Below are positions 35,314-43,652 of a stretch of 64,000 nucleotides of DNA, in pieces. Position 1 is the first letter of the stretch. Each line of letters begins with the position of its first letter. The stretch is from JANQPX01 sp965204405 (GTDB taxonomy: Bacteria > Pseudomonadota > Alphaproteobacteria > Geminicoccales > Geminicoccaceae). Both the position numbers and the translations under genes were made by a program. The stretch spans positions 1-64,000 of the forward strand of contig CBDBEN010000004.1 in the NCBI GenBank assembly GCA_965204405.1, given 5' to 3'. The notes under the pieces are model-generated. The model searched no databases. It saw only the letters and a list, made by a program, of their open reading frames with translations, and had not been told where the DNA came from.

Positions 35314-35571
35314 GGCAGATGTCCGATCGATAAGCTGCGCAGGAGTCACAGCAGATCCAAAAGAAACGTTGTAACCCCGCAATGCCTTCCCCAAAAGATC
35401 GATACCGACGGCTTTGACGTGAGTCTTTGGAAAAAGCGACCTTTTGCCTTGCTATGGCAACATCACGAACAAGAAAGTTTTTCTACACCTTATTGACAAC
35501 AGGACAACGTATTTGCGACATGATTTTCTTTGAGATGTCGGTCACGTGCCGGCCAGCAATGGGGTGGCCCA
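35314..35571. promoter_or_regulatory. Divergent control region, soxB / GlxA-type regulator
   Basis: About 258 bases between two divergent starts. An AT-rich core at about 35450-35530 separates them. As the adjacent regulator is GbdR-like, its binding site for activation of soxBDAG should be here; I could not identify a repeated operator with confidence. Confidence 0.45.
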
Positions 35572-36579
35572 ATGGCGAATCAGGGTTCGTCGCCGATTGA
35601 TGGAAGCTGGACCCAAGCGCCGGATCGTTTTGCGTTTGTCCTCATTCCAAATTTCTCGCTGATCGCGTTTTCTGCGGCCCTTGAACCGTTGCGCTTGGTC
35701 AACCGGCAAATCGGCCGCGAACTCTACAGCTGGCAGATCGTCTCCCAGGATGGCGGGCCGGTAAGGGCGAGCAACGGCGTCGTGGTCTCGACCGATCAGA
35801 GTATTGCCGACGTCAAGCTCAGCCCGGGCGGCACCAACCCGACGGTGATCCTCTGCAGCGGCGCGGGTGCCGAGCATTTTCATAGCAAGGAGCTCTTTGG
35901 CTGGCTGCGCCGCGCGGATCGGGCGGGTGCCGGTGTTGGCGCCCTTTGCACCGGCGCTCATGTGCTCGCCCGGGCAGGGTTGCTCAAGGACTACAAATGC
36001 ACCATTCACTGGGAAAACCTTCCGGGCTTCATCGAAGATTTCCCCGAGATCGAGGTGGCAGCCGACCTGTTCGAGGTCGATCGAAACCGCCTCACCTGCT
36101 CAGGGGGCACCGCAGCCTTGGACCTCATGCTGCATCTCATTGCGGAAAAACACGGGAATGAGGTCGCGACCAAGGTCTCCGAGCAATGCCTGCTCGATCG
36201 CATCCGCCAATCCCACGATCACCAGCGTATGCCCTATCGGGTCAGGCTCGGCGTTCACAACCCAAAACTGATCAACGCCATCGAAATGATGGAAAGTAAC
36301 ATAGAAGAACCGTTGAATCAGGAGATGCTTGCGCGCTATATTGGTTTATCACGACGTCAACTGGAACGCTTGTTCCGGAAACATTTGGGGCGAACGCCGG
36401 CACAATACTATCTGGAGCTTCGATTGGAACGGGCACGACATCTTCTCTACCAAACGAGCATGCCGATCATGAACGTCGCCTTTGCCTGCGGTTTCGTCTC
36501 CGCCTCGCATTTCTCGACCTGCTATCGGCAAAAATATGGTCGAACGCCGCGCGCCGAACGCGTCGCCCTCGGCGCCTGA
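35572..36579 (+). CDS. GlxA/GbdR-type AraC-family transcriptional regulator
   Basis: A 335-residue regulator with an N-terminal DJ-1/PfpI-like sensor domain (about 15-190, containing GAGVGALCTGAHVLARAGLL and TCSGGTAALDLMLHLI). The C-terminal double AraC helix-turn-helix spans about 225-330 (LARYIGLSRRQLERLFRKHL, then VAFACGFVSASHFSTCYRQK). I use the ATG at 35572. A TTG at 35530 is possible but lacks a ribosome site. In Pseudomonas the homologous GbdR senses glycine betaine or dimethylglycine and activates betaine catabolism including soxBDAG. The divergent position next to soxB here makes the same role likely. Confidence 0.85.
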   Translation: MANQGSSPIDGSWTQAPDRFAFVLIPNFSLIAFSAALEPLRLVNRQIGRELYSWQIVSQDGGPVRASNGVVVSTDQSIADVKLSPGGTNPTVILCSGAGAEHFHSKELFGWLRRADRAGAGVGALCTGAHVLARAGLLKDYKCTIHWENLPGFIEDFPEIEVAADLFEVDRNRLTCSGGTAALDLMLHLIAEKHGNEVATKVSEQCLLDRIRQSHDHQRMPYRVRLGVHNPKLINAIEMMESNIEEPLNQEMLARYIGLSRRQLERLFRKHLGRTPAQYYLELRLERARHLLYQTSMPIMNVAFACGFVSASHFSTCYRQKYGRTPRAERVALGA

Positions 36580-36584
36580 GCATC

Positions 36585-37232
36585 GTGCCGATGCTGGCTT
36601 TACCTGGACCTCGTTTTCCTTTGAAGTGCCTGGTTGGCGTAGCATTGCCTGCTATCTTGCTAACCTCCTGCGCGACGACCCCGCCATCCAATCCTGACAA
36701 TCTCTGCGACATCTTCTACGAGAAGGACGGCTGGTACGAGCAGGCAAAACGCACAGAAGAACGCTGGGGCGCACCGATCCACGTCAAAATGGCGATTATG
36801 CGCCACGAAAGCTCCTTTCGCCACAATGCCAAGCCGCCGCGATATTATTTTCTCGGCTTTATCCCCTGGGGCCGTATCTCAAGTGCCGAAGGCTACTCCC
36901 AAGCGCTGGACAGCACCTGGGCCTGGTACCAAAAGGCCAACAAGCGTGTCCGCGCCAACCGCCACAATTTTCAGGACAGCCTCGATTTCATAGGCTGGTA
37001 TCTGCATACCAGCAAACGTCAGATCGGTTTGAGCCCGAATGACGCCTATAGCCACTACCTCGCCTATCACGAAGGCCAAACCGGCTTCAAGCGCGGCACT
37101 TGGAAAGCCAAGCCGAGCATCCAACGCTACGCACAAAAAGTCGCCGCTACCGCCAACAGATACCAAAGCCAGCTCGACGGATGCCGGGAAGGATTGGAAA
37201 ATCGGGGCCCCTGGTGGTGGCCATTCGGCTAG
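36585..37232 (+). CDS. Lytic transglycosylase-like lipoprotein
   Basis: A 215-residue lipoprotein with a lysozyme-like SLT domain. It starts at GTG 36585 or ATG 36591, followed by a signal peptide ending in the lipobox LLTSC (Cys about residue 29). KMAIMRHESSFRHNAKPPR contains the likely catalytic Glu, followed by GYSQALDSTWAWYQKAN and AYLAYHEGQTGF-like blocks, here HYLAYHEGQTGFKRG. Such proteins cleave peptidoglycan glycan strands from the outer-membrane side. It follows the regulator gene by only 5 bp and may be cotranscribed, although a functional link to sarcosine use is not evident. The C-terminus is Trp-rich (GPWWWPFG). Confidence 0.75.
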   Translation: MPMLALPGPRFPLKCLVGVALPAILLTSCATTPPSNPDNLCDIFYEKDGWYEQAKRTEERWGAPIHVKMAIMRHESSFRHNAKPPRYYFLGFIPWGRISSAEGYSQALDSTWAWYQKANKRVRANRHNFQDSLDFIGWYLHTSKRQIGLSPNDAYSHYLAYHEGQTGFKRGTWKAKPSIQRYAQKVAATANRYQSQLDGCREGLENRGPWWWPFG

Positions 37233-37256
37233 CAGCGGCGCAATGGGCCGCGGCAG

Positions 37257-37694
37257 TCATTTAGCGCGTCTGGCTCTGGTCTTTTTCTTCGGCTTCGGTT
37301 TACCAAGCCCGATCTTTTTTGCCAGCGCAGATCGTGTTGCCGCATAGGCAGGAGCGACCATGGGATAATCGTCCTTCAATCCCCAGCGGTCGCGATATTC
37401 ATCAGGCGTCATGTCATACCGGGTCTTGAGATGCCGCTTCAGCATCTTCAATTTCTTACCGTCTTCCAGGCAAACGATATACTCATCCGTGACCGATTTT
37501 TTGATCGGCACCGCCGGCTGAAGCTTGACTTCCTCGACCGGTTCCCGGCCAAGCAGCCTCAAGTTCTCAGCGATCGTCGAGATCACGCGCGGCAGATCAG
37601 CGGTGGCAACCGCATTGTTGGCTACATAAGCTGAAGTAATTTCAGCCGTCATGGCCACGAATGAAGAATGATCGTATTGCTCCTCGGAGTCCAT
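37257..37694 (-). CDS. MucR/Ros-family transcriptional regulator
   Basis: A 145-residue DNA-binding protein of the Ros/MucR family, which in Rhizobia, Brucella and Caulobacter relatives silences AT-rich promoters. These include surface-polysaccharide, motility and cell-cycle genes. The prokaryotic zinc-finger region reads DEYIVCLEDGKKLKMLKRHL, followed by KTRYDMTPDEYRDRWGL and DYPMVAPAYA. Relative to Ros, the second Cys is Asp (CLED) as in MucR, and the position of the distal His in RHLxTHx is Arg-Tyr. Two of four zinc ligands are altered, suggesting the zinc-independent variant known among these proteins. The C-terminus is strongly basic (PKPKKKTRARRAK). It reads away from the pilus locus, whose AT-rich leader is a plausible target. 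Confidence 0.88.
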   Translation of the reverse strand: MDSEEQYDHSSFVAMTAEITSAYVANNAVATADLPRVISTIAENLRLLGREPVEEVKLQPAVPIKKSVTDEYIVCLEDGKKLKMLKRHLKTRYDMTPDEYRDRWGLKDDYPMVAPAYAATRSALAKKIGLGKPKPKKKTRARRAK

Positions 37695-38145
37695 TTGATT
37701 TCCTAATAATGATGTCAGACAGCAATGACATAAAATCAGTTGAGTAAAGTTTCAATAGCATAAAGCTATTTTATCACCGCCATTCAATGAATAGTATTTT
37801 AGCCGATATAGAAACAAATTGCATAATAATGCCCCTGACAGCGCACCAGCTTAAATCAACAGGCTAGGTCTAACGATGATTGTTGCCGCGGTTCACTGCA
37901 TTGATATACCGCCAGCGCTTCCTAAACGAGTTAAACAATTAGTATAGACAACGCATATTGATAGCATCCGAGAAACGCTCAACAACTTGAAATATAAAGC
38001 GGATATTATCTTCCGGCTCGAAATTCAATCAGCCGACGCAAGAGCTAGCGAGCTGTAGATCACAAAAACGAAGAGCATACACTTTTTATTAAGACAGTTC
38101 CGTCATCTTTCTCGAACCACGTTCATATGAATAGAGGAACGTTTC
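37695..38145. promoter_or_regulatory. AT-rich divergent region, mucR-like / Tad pilin
   Basis: About 450 gene-free bases, distinctly AT-rich. It includes a small inverted repeat AATAGC/GCTATT near 37755-37770 close to the mucR-like start and a long leader before the first pilin gene (ATG 38146). It should hold the promoters of both transcription units. Autoregulation by MucR-type proteins through AT-rich DNA is known in the family, but binding here is inference. Confidence 0.5.
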
Positions 38146-38361
38146 ATGAAGACCATACACAACTTTCTGAAAGACGATAGCGGCGCAACCGCCATCGAAT
38201 ACGGCCTGATCGCAGCCCTGGTTTCAGTCGCGGTCATCACGATCCTGGGCACACTGGGCACCAACCTCGTGTCGACCTTCACGACCGTCTCCAACAGCCT
38301 GGGCACTACTGGCAGTAGTGGCACCAGCGGTGGCACCAGTGGTGGCACAACCACCCCGTAA
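38146..38361 (+). CDS. pilA: Flp/Fap-type type IVb pilin, major candidate
   Basis: A 71-residue prepilin. The short basic leader MKTIHNFLKDDSG is followed by ATAIEYGLIAALVSVAVITI, the Flp motif, with cleavage predicted at SG-ATAIEYG. The Glu at position 5 of the mature part is present. The C-terminus is a low-complexity Gly/Thr/Ser tail (GTTGSSGTSGGTSGG) made of imperfect GGT repeats, typical of surface-exposed variable pilin tails. It would be processed by the CpaA peptidase encoded 415 bp downstream and assembled into the Tad pilus for surface adhesion. The gene is first in the locus and separated from the next by 116 bp. Confidence 0.9.
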   Translation: MKTIHNFLKDDSGATAIEYGLIAALVSVAVITILGTLGTNLVSTFTTVSNSLGTTGSSGTSGGTSGGTTTP

Positions 38362-38477
38362 CTCACTCTCTACAAGCTCCAGGTTCCGGCATCGGCGGCA
38401 AGACAAACCCGCCGATGCCGATCCTCATTCTCGACAAGACCTGTCCGCTCATCGACCCGGAGTTTGGAGAAATTCCC

Positions 38478-38699
38478 TTGATCGCAGGACTGCATCGATT
38501 GTTGACCCACTGCAAAAATAGCTCGGTCGCCGTCAAGACCTTTCGATCCAGCGAGAGAGGGGCTGTAGCCCTTGAATACGGCCTGATCGCAGCTCTGGTC
38601 GTCGTCGTCGTCATCGTTGCCCTGGTGCAGCTTCGAACCAGCCTTATCGATCTACCTTTGCCATCGTTGAATTCGGCCTTTGAAGCGGCCCTGTCATGA
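38478..38699 (+). CDS. Second Flp-type pilin
   Basis: I choose the TTG at 38478, eight bases after a TGGAG ribosome site, giving a normal 73-residue pilin; an ATG at 38415 would add an atypical leader. The prepilin motif is SERGAVALEYGLIAALVVVV, with cleavage expected at RG-AVALEYG, and the Glu of the motif is present. It differs from the first pilin in its hydrophobic stretch and lacks the Gly/Thr tail, so it is likely a minor or alternative subunit. It lies in the same direction as the pilus genes and 77 bp ahead of the peptidase gene. Confidence 0.78.
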   Translation: MIAGLHRLLTHCKNSSVAVKTFRSSERGAVALEYGLIAALVVVVVIVALVQLRTSLIDLPLPSLNSAFEAALS

Positions 38700-38775
38700 T
38701 GATCGGACCTTCAAAGTCAGCATCGACTCCTCCGGCCACCATCATGTCTGCTCCTCTCCTCGAAGATAACCGGCG

Positions 38776-39330
38776 ATGATTGTCACCTGTATCATTATTC
38801 TTGCCGCCCTTCTCGTCATCGGGGCGATGATGGATATCAGGAGCCGGCGACTTCCCAACTGGCTGACTGCAGGGGTTGCAGTTCTCTATGTTGTCTACGC
38901 AGCGATCTCGCCCACGCCCGTCGACTGGTTCAGCTCCTTCTCAGTCGCGGGCGCATCCTTCGTCGTCGGTTTCGCCCTCTTTACCTTCAATTTGATGGGC
39001 GGCGGCGATGTCAAGCTGATATCAAGCCTAGCACTTTGGGCTGGCGTCGACTTCATCGCCCTCTTTCTTCTCGTGACCGGGATTGCCGGCGGTCTGATGT
39101 CGATCGCCTATTTGCTCTTTCGCCATCTTGCGAACCACCCTCTTCTGGTCACCGTCTGGCCATTCCTATCGGTCATGATGGCCGATCGATTGGGCTTTGC
39201 TCTCCCCATGCGTTTTTTGCCTGGCGGGCCCAATACCAGCCAAGCCGACCCTGCCACCGTTTCGCTGCCCTACGGCGTTGCCATCGCTGCCGGCGGGTTT
39301 GTCGTTATTTATGCTCTTTTGAAACTCTAA
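38776..39330 (+). CDS. cpaA: Prepilin peptidase CpaA
   Basis: An A24-family inner-membrane aspartyl protease (184 residues) that removes leader peptides from Flp pilins. Two catalytic aspartates are visible: AMMDIRSRRLPNWLT (near residue 22) and MGGGDVKLISSLALWAG, the GxGD-type motif (near residue 78). Six or so hydrophobic segments follow the minimal A24 layout without the methylase domain. It is 10 bp upstream of cpaB, opening the run cpaA-cpaB-cpaC-cpaD-cpaE-cpaF-tadB-tadC. Confidence 0.9.
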   Translation: MIVTCIIILAALLVIGAMMDIRSRRLPNWLTAGVAVLYVVYAAISPTPVDWFSSFSVAGASFVVGFALFTFNLMGGGDVKLISSLALWAGVDFIALFLLVTGIAGGLMSIAYLLFRHLANHPLLVTVWPFLSVMMADRLGFALPMRFLPGGPNTSQADPATVSLPYGVAIAAGGFVVIYALLKL

Positions 39331-39340
39331 GGAGGCCCCA

Positions 39341-40204
39341 ATGGGTCCGCGTCGCATTATCATTCTGTTGCTCGCTTTCGTCATTGCAGGTGTTACTGCC
39401 ATCTACGCTCGCAACTGGGTCAATAGCCAGCAGCGCCCCGTCACCGTCATCGCAGCACCTCAGCCAGTCGAGGAAGACTATAGCGAAGTCCTCGTGGCAG
39501 ACGCCGATTTGCCCGCAGGCCGATTTATCAAGCCGCAAAATGTCCGTTGGCAGCCCTGGCCCACCGATGACATCCCCGAGAACTATCTGATTAAAGGCGA
39601 GGCCGATAAAGACCTGGTCGTCGGCGCCGTCGTCCGACGAGGACTGGCCCCCGGCCAACCTATTACGAACGCAACAGTGGTCAAACCTGGAGACCGTGGT
39701 TTCCTGGCAGCCGTTCTGTCTCCCGGTAACCGGGCCGTGTCCGTGCCAATCAATGCAACCTCTGGCAATGCCGGGCTCATCTTCCCCGGCGACCATGTGG
39801 ATCTGATCCTGACTCAAACCCTTGAGGGAGACGATGGCGAAGTAGCAAGACGAGTTAGCGAGACCGTGCTCGCCAACATTCGGATCATTGCCATGGGCGT
39901 GGAAACCGGCGACGTCGCCAAAGACGGCAAGAACCATGAAAAGGCGAGGACAGCCACATTGGAGGTTACCCCGAGCCAGGCCGAAGGTGTCGCTCTCATC
40001 ACCGAGTTGGGCAAATTGTCACTGAGCCTGCGAAGCCTCGCCTTGAACGAAAATGAAGAGGCCGTGACAGCGGAGGTTTCGGACACGCCGACCTGGGACA
40101 AGGATGTTTCGAGTGTGCTGCGCTCCGGCAATCTTCCAACCTCTCGATTGCTCGTGCTGCGCGGCAGCAATACTGAAAATGTTAAGGTTGAAGGATCGAA
40201 TTGA
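39341..40204 (+). CDS. cpaB: Tad pilus assembly protein CpaB (RcpC)
   Basis: A 287-residue envelope protein with an N-terminal membrane anchor (IIILLLAFVIAGVTAIYA), followed by an SAF domain (YSEVLVADADLPAGRFIKPQ) and RcpC/CpaB core (AVSVPINATSGNAGLIFPGD HVDLIL region). It is thought to work with the secretin at the outer membrane or periplasm. An AAGGAGG ribosome site precedes ATG 39341. It overlaps cpaC by four bases (ATGA). Length and domain order are normal. Confidence 0.9.
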   Translation: MGPRRIIILLLAFVIAGVTAIYARNWVNSQQRPVTVIAAPQPVEEDYSEVLVADADLPAGRFIKPQNVRWQPWPTDDIPENYLIKGEADKDLVVGAVVRRGLAPGQPITNATVVKPGDRGFLAAVLSPGNRAVSVPINATSGNAGLIFPGDHVDLILTQTLEGDDGEVARRVSETVLANIRIIAMGVETGDVAKDGKNHEKARTATLEVTPSQAEGVALITELGKLSLSLRSLALNENEEAVTAEVSDTPTWDKDVSSVLRSGNLPTSRLLVLRGSNTENVKVEGSN

Positions 40205-41667
40205 TGTATGGCATTTCAGCGCCCCCATCCTATAAAGCCCAATCTGGAAGTATTTCTTGGTGTCTCTCATTTGCCGCCGCCTTTGTGGCGAGTTGCATGT
40301 TCCTGACAGAGCCTGCTTTCTCTCAAAGTGATTATGCGGAAACCATAGAAGCTGCGGATCAAGTCCAAATCGAAGTCGGCAAGGGGCAGGTCATAAGGCT
40401 TCCCCGTCCCGCAGCGACCGTGTTCGTCGCGGATCCCGAAATCGCCGACGTACAGGCGCAATCGCCTTCCATCATCTATCTCTTCGGCCGTAAAGCCGGT
40501 TCCACCAGTCTGTTTGCGGTCGATGAGGAAGACGAGCTTCTGTTGCGCTCCGCGGTGCAGGTGGAACACAACATCGAAGGCCTGGAGGAAGCCATCACCC
40601 GCTTATTGCCGAACGGCGCGGTTACGGTGAACTCAGTGGATGGCAGCATCGTTCTGGACGGGCTGGTCGACAGCCCGACCCAGGCCGAAGAACTCCGCAA
40701 ACTCGCAAGCAGGTTCCTCGGCGAGGAGGAAAGTCTGCTCAATCGGACCCGCGTGGGAGCACCTACCCAGGTTCATCTAAGAGTAAGCGTTGCCGAAGTA
40801 TCCCGCGAGGTCATCAAGGAATTCGGTTTCAACTGGGAAAGCCTTTTCAACAGTGGAAACTTCAGTTTCGGATTTGCCAGTGGGAGGGACATTATTGGTA
40901 CGGGCGGAAGTATCTTTCGCGCGCCATCTAATGCGGGCGGCAATGCACCCGGAATCGGCTTCGGAAGCTTCAATTCCGGCAGCGCTTCCGTCAGCGCCGC
41001 CATTGATGCTCTAGCCGAGGAAGGCCTGGTTACGGTTCTGGCCGAGCCAAATCTAACCGCTCTCTCGGGTGAAACCGCAAGCTTTCTGGCCGGCGGCGAA
41101 TTTCCGATCCCTGTGGCCAGCGAAGACAATCAGGTGGAAATCGAATTCAAGGAGTTCGGTATCAGCCTGGCCTTTACACCAACGGTCCTGAGCGCCAACC
41201 GGATCAGTCTTCGTGTTCGCCCCGAAGTGAGCGAGCTATCCGAGAACGGTGCTATTACTGTCAATGGCCTGACCATCCCCGCCCTTGCAACGAGGCGCGC
41301 AGAAACCACTGTCGAGTTGGGCAGTGGTCAAAGCTTCGCGATTGGTGGCTTGCTATCGAACAATGTTCAGAATTCAGTAAGCAAATTTCCGGGCCTGGGC
41401 GATCTTCCGGTTCTTGGCACACTGTTTCGGTCGCAGCGTTTTCAAACCAGTGAAACTGAACTCGTGATCATGGTCACGCCCTATCTGGTCAGGCCTGTCA
41501 GCGAACCAGTTCTTGCAAGCCCGATCGATGGATATCAGGCACCCAGTGATATTGAACGAATCTTGGAAGGCCGTCTTCACCATGCCCGATTGCATCGCGG
41601 CCGGGGAGCACCGTTTGGCCCGGAAGGGCAACGCCTGGTCGGTCCGATCGGTTTCGTTTTGGATTAG
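40201..41667 (+). CDS. cpaC: Tad pilus secretin CpaC (RcpA)
   Basis: The outer-membrane secretin channel for the pilus (488 residues). After a signal peptide (SLLFAAAFVASCMF-like region near residues 20-40) come the N-terminal pilus-secretin domain (IRLPRPAATVFVADPEIADV) and a BON-like segment (NGAVTVNSVDGSIVLDGLVD). The secretin domain proper follows, with LAEPNLTALSGETASFLAGG, EFPIPV and FGISLAFTPTVLSANRISLR. It ends with ETELVIMVTPYLVRP. All landmarks of T2SS/T4bP secretins are present. It is coupled to cpaB by overlap, and cpaD begins 10 bp downstream. Confidence 0.92.
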   Translation: MMYGISAPPSYKAQSGSISWCLSFAAAFVASCMFLTEPAFSQSDYAETIEAADQVQIEVGKGQVIRLPRPAATVFVADPEIADVQAQSPSIIYLFGRKAGSTSLFAVDEEDELLLRSAVQVEHNIEGLEEAITRLLPNGAVTVNSVDGSIVLDGLVDSPTQAEELRKLASRFLGEEESLLNRTRVGAPTQVHLRVSVAEVSREVIKEFGFNWESLFNSGNFSFGFASGRDIIGTGGSIFRAPSNAGGNAPGIGFGSFNSGSASVSAAIDALAEEGLVTVLAEPNLTALSGETASFLAGGEFPIPVASEDNQVEIEFKEFGISLAFTPTVLSANRISLRVRPEVSELSENGAITVNGLTIPALATRRAETTVELGSGQSFAIGGLLSNNVQNSVSKFPGLGDLPVLGTLFRSQRFQTSETELVIMVTPYLVRPVSEPVLASPIDGYQAPSDIERILEGRLHHARLHRGRGAPFGPEGQRLVGPIGFVLD

Positions 41668-41677
41668 GAGAATAACG

Positions 41678-42427
41678 TTGAAACCGTATAACATTGTCAA
41701 TATCAGCAAAATCCGGCCACGGTCTTCCAGACCTGCTCTCGTCGTCCTTGCGTTCATCGGTCTTAGTGCATGTGCACCGGTCGACGGTCAAATTAATACG
41801 ACAAGCGGCTGGCTACCGGCAAGCTCACCGAAACAGCTTGATGTCGATCGTGCCCAATATCGTCACGTTGTTTATTTCAATACGGACCGCGATGAGATTC
41901 GAGCTGACGAGCGAGATCGTCTTCTCGCGTTCATTGATGCTGTCCAGCCCATGAATCAGGACGACATACGCCTCGAAGGCCATGCGGATGAGCGTGCGAA
42001 CGATGTCTACAATATCGACCTCGCAGCAAGGCGCATCGACACCGTTAAGAGGTTCCTTTCCAGAAACGGCCTTGATGATGGCCGTATCCACGCGAGTGCC
42101 TTTGGTGAACGCCTCCCGGCTTCTCCCGGAAGCGATGAGCGTGCTTGGTCACGAAACCGCCGCGTCGAGATCGTCCTCGATCGCTACGTTGTGACACCAC
42201 CTGCCTGTCCGGACTGGAGCCGCAGAAGCGGTCTCGACTTTGCCAACCAGCCGCACAGCAATTTTGGCTGCGCGACCGAGACCAATCTCGGGATGATGAT
42301 CGCAAACCCGAAAGACCTGATCAAAGGCCGCAAGCTCGGATCGGCCGATGGCATTCATCAGGCCGAAGGTATCGTGCGCTATCGGCAGGGACAGCTCATC
42401 GAACTGCAAGAAGAGAGGATCGACTGA
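41678..42427 (+). CDS. cpaD: Tad pilus lipoprotein CpaD
   Basis: The start is best placed at TTG 41678, eight bases after TAGGAG, giving 249 residues. The signal peptide ends in the lipobox FIGLSAC. The middle portion has an OmpA-like look (RLEGHADERANDVYNIDLAA and SRNRRVEIVLDRY). The C-terminal CpaD signature PPACPDWS, then SNFGCATETNLGMMIANPKD and LIKGR, is unmistakable. CpaD assists secretin placement in the outer membrane. The stop overlaps the cpaE start (ATGA at 42427-42424 region), so the pair is coupled. Confidence 0.88.
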   Translation: MKPYNIVNISKIRPRSSRPALVVLAFIGLSACAPVDGQINTTSGWLPASSPKQLDVDRAQYRHVVYFNTDRDEIRADERDRLLAFIDAVQPMNQDDIRLEGHADERANDVYNIDLAARRIDTVKRFLSRNGLDDGRIHASAFGERLPASPGSDERAWSRNRRVEIVLDRYVVTPPACPDWSRRSGLDFANQPHSNFGCATETNLGMMIANPKDLIKGRKLGSADGIHQAEGIVRYRQGQLIELQEERID

Positions 42428-43644
42428 TGGCTACAGCAATCGCAAGCGGTGAGCGGGCCAAGGCCGGTCAAGATCACTTTCTAGCCTTCTGCAGCGACTC
42501 CGACAGTTATGCAGCCGTGGATCGGGTTGTCGGTGATATGATGTTGCCGCACACATCGATACGCAAGGGAAGCATCAAAGATGCTGTTCGTTATCTAAGC
42601 GAGCATCCATCACCAAAGCTGCTCATGATCGATATCAGCAGCTCGGACCTGCCCCTGTCTGATATCGACAATCTAGCCAACGTTTGCGAGCCTGGCGTCA
42701 CGGTGATTGCGTTTGGCGAACGTAATGACTGTGGTCTATTTCGAGATCTCCTTCATCACGGGGTTGCCGACTACCTGGTCAAACCTCTCTCTCCCTCCCT
42801 GCTTCAGAAGGCCATCTCAAACATCACTGATCATTCCGAGACAGCCAAGTCAAATAACAAGCTTGGCAAGCTCGTCGCAGTCATGGGCGTCAGGGGAGGC
42901 GTTGGGGCAACATCCGTCGCAACGAGTATTTCCTGGATCGTAGCGCAGCAGCGCCGACGACGCGTTGCCCTCATTGATCTCGATCTGCAATTTGGCACGG
43001 TCGCTCTGTCGCTTGATATCGAGCCGAGCCACGGACTTCGCGAAGCCCTTGAGAACCCGGATCGGATCGATGGCCTCTTCATGGACCGAGTGCTTACTCA
43101 GCATTCCGATCGCCTCTTCGTCATGAGCGCGGAAGAAAGCCCAGATGAGACACTTCTTATCGACTTCAGCGCCGTGGAGTTGCTCACAAGTGAACTCCGA
43201 AGCAAGTTTCATTACGTCGTTGTCGACCTGCCGCGCAATATAACACCGAGCAGCCATCAAATCCTTGAAAATGCTACAGACATGGTTCTCGTTACGGACT
43301 TGTCGCTGGCAGGGATGCGCGATACCATGCGGATCGTAGGCATGCTGCCAAGCCTGAACGCATCATGTAATATCGTCATCGTTGCCAATCGGGCGGGCGA
43401 GCACAAACAAGGCGAAATGCCACGTTCGGAATTCGAGAAGGGCATCGGCCGCAAGATCGATTTCATCTTGCCATTCGATGCCAAGACTGTGGCCACTGCT
43501 ACGAATTTTGGACAGCCGGTGGCTGCAGGCAAAGGACCTGTGGCGAAGGGCATCTGCGATATTACCGACCGCCTTTGTGGGCCTGCAGCCGGTGATACAT
43601 TGACGCGCACAAATCTGTGGCAAAAAATCCTTAGCAAGACGTAG
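42427..43644 (+). CDS. cpaE: Tad pilus localisation ATPase CpaE (TadZ)
   Basis: A 405-residue MinD/ParA-like protein that places the pilus machine at the cell pole. The N-terminal about 130 residues form a receiver-like domain (HFLAFCSDSDSYAAVDRVVG to GVADYLVKPLSPS) lacking a clear phosphoacceptor set. The ATPase domain begins KLVAVMGVRGGVGATSVATS, a deviant Walker A in which the usual Lys pattern is altered to GGVGAT. VALIDLDLQFGTVALSLD follows, then HYVVVDLPRN. This altered P-loop is typical of the CpaE/TadZ branch. It is followed 8 bp later by cpaF. Confidence 0.9.
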   Translation: MATAIASGERAKAGQDHFLAFCSDSDSYAAVDRVVGDMMLPHTSIRKGSIKDAVRYLSEHPSPKLLMIDISSSDLPLSDIDNLANVCEPGVTVIAFGERNDCGLFRDLLHHGVADYLVKPLSPSLLQKAISNITDHSETAKSNNKLGKLVAVMGVRGGVGATSVATSISWIVAQQRRRRVALIDLDLQFGTVALSLDIEPSHGLREALENPDRIDGLFMDRVLTQHSDRLFVMSAEESPDETLLIDFSAVELLTSELRSKFHYVVVDLPRNITPSSHQILENATDMVLVTDLSLAGMRDTMRIVGMLPSLNASCNIVIVANRAGEHKQGEMPRSEFEKGIGRKIDFILPFDAKTVATATNFGQPVAAGKGPVAKGICDITDRLCGPAAGDTLTRTNLWQKILSKT

Positions 43645-43652
43645 GGGTACTC

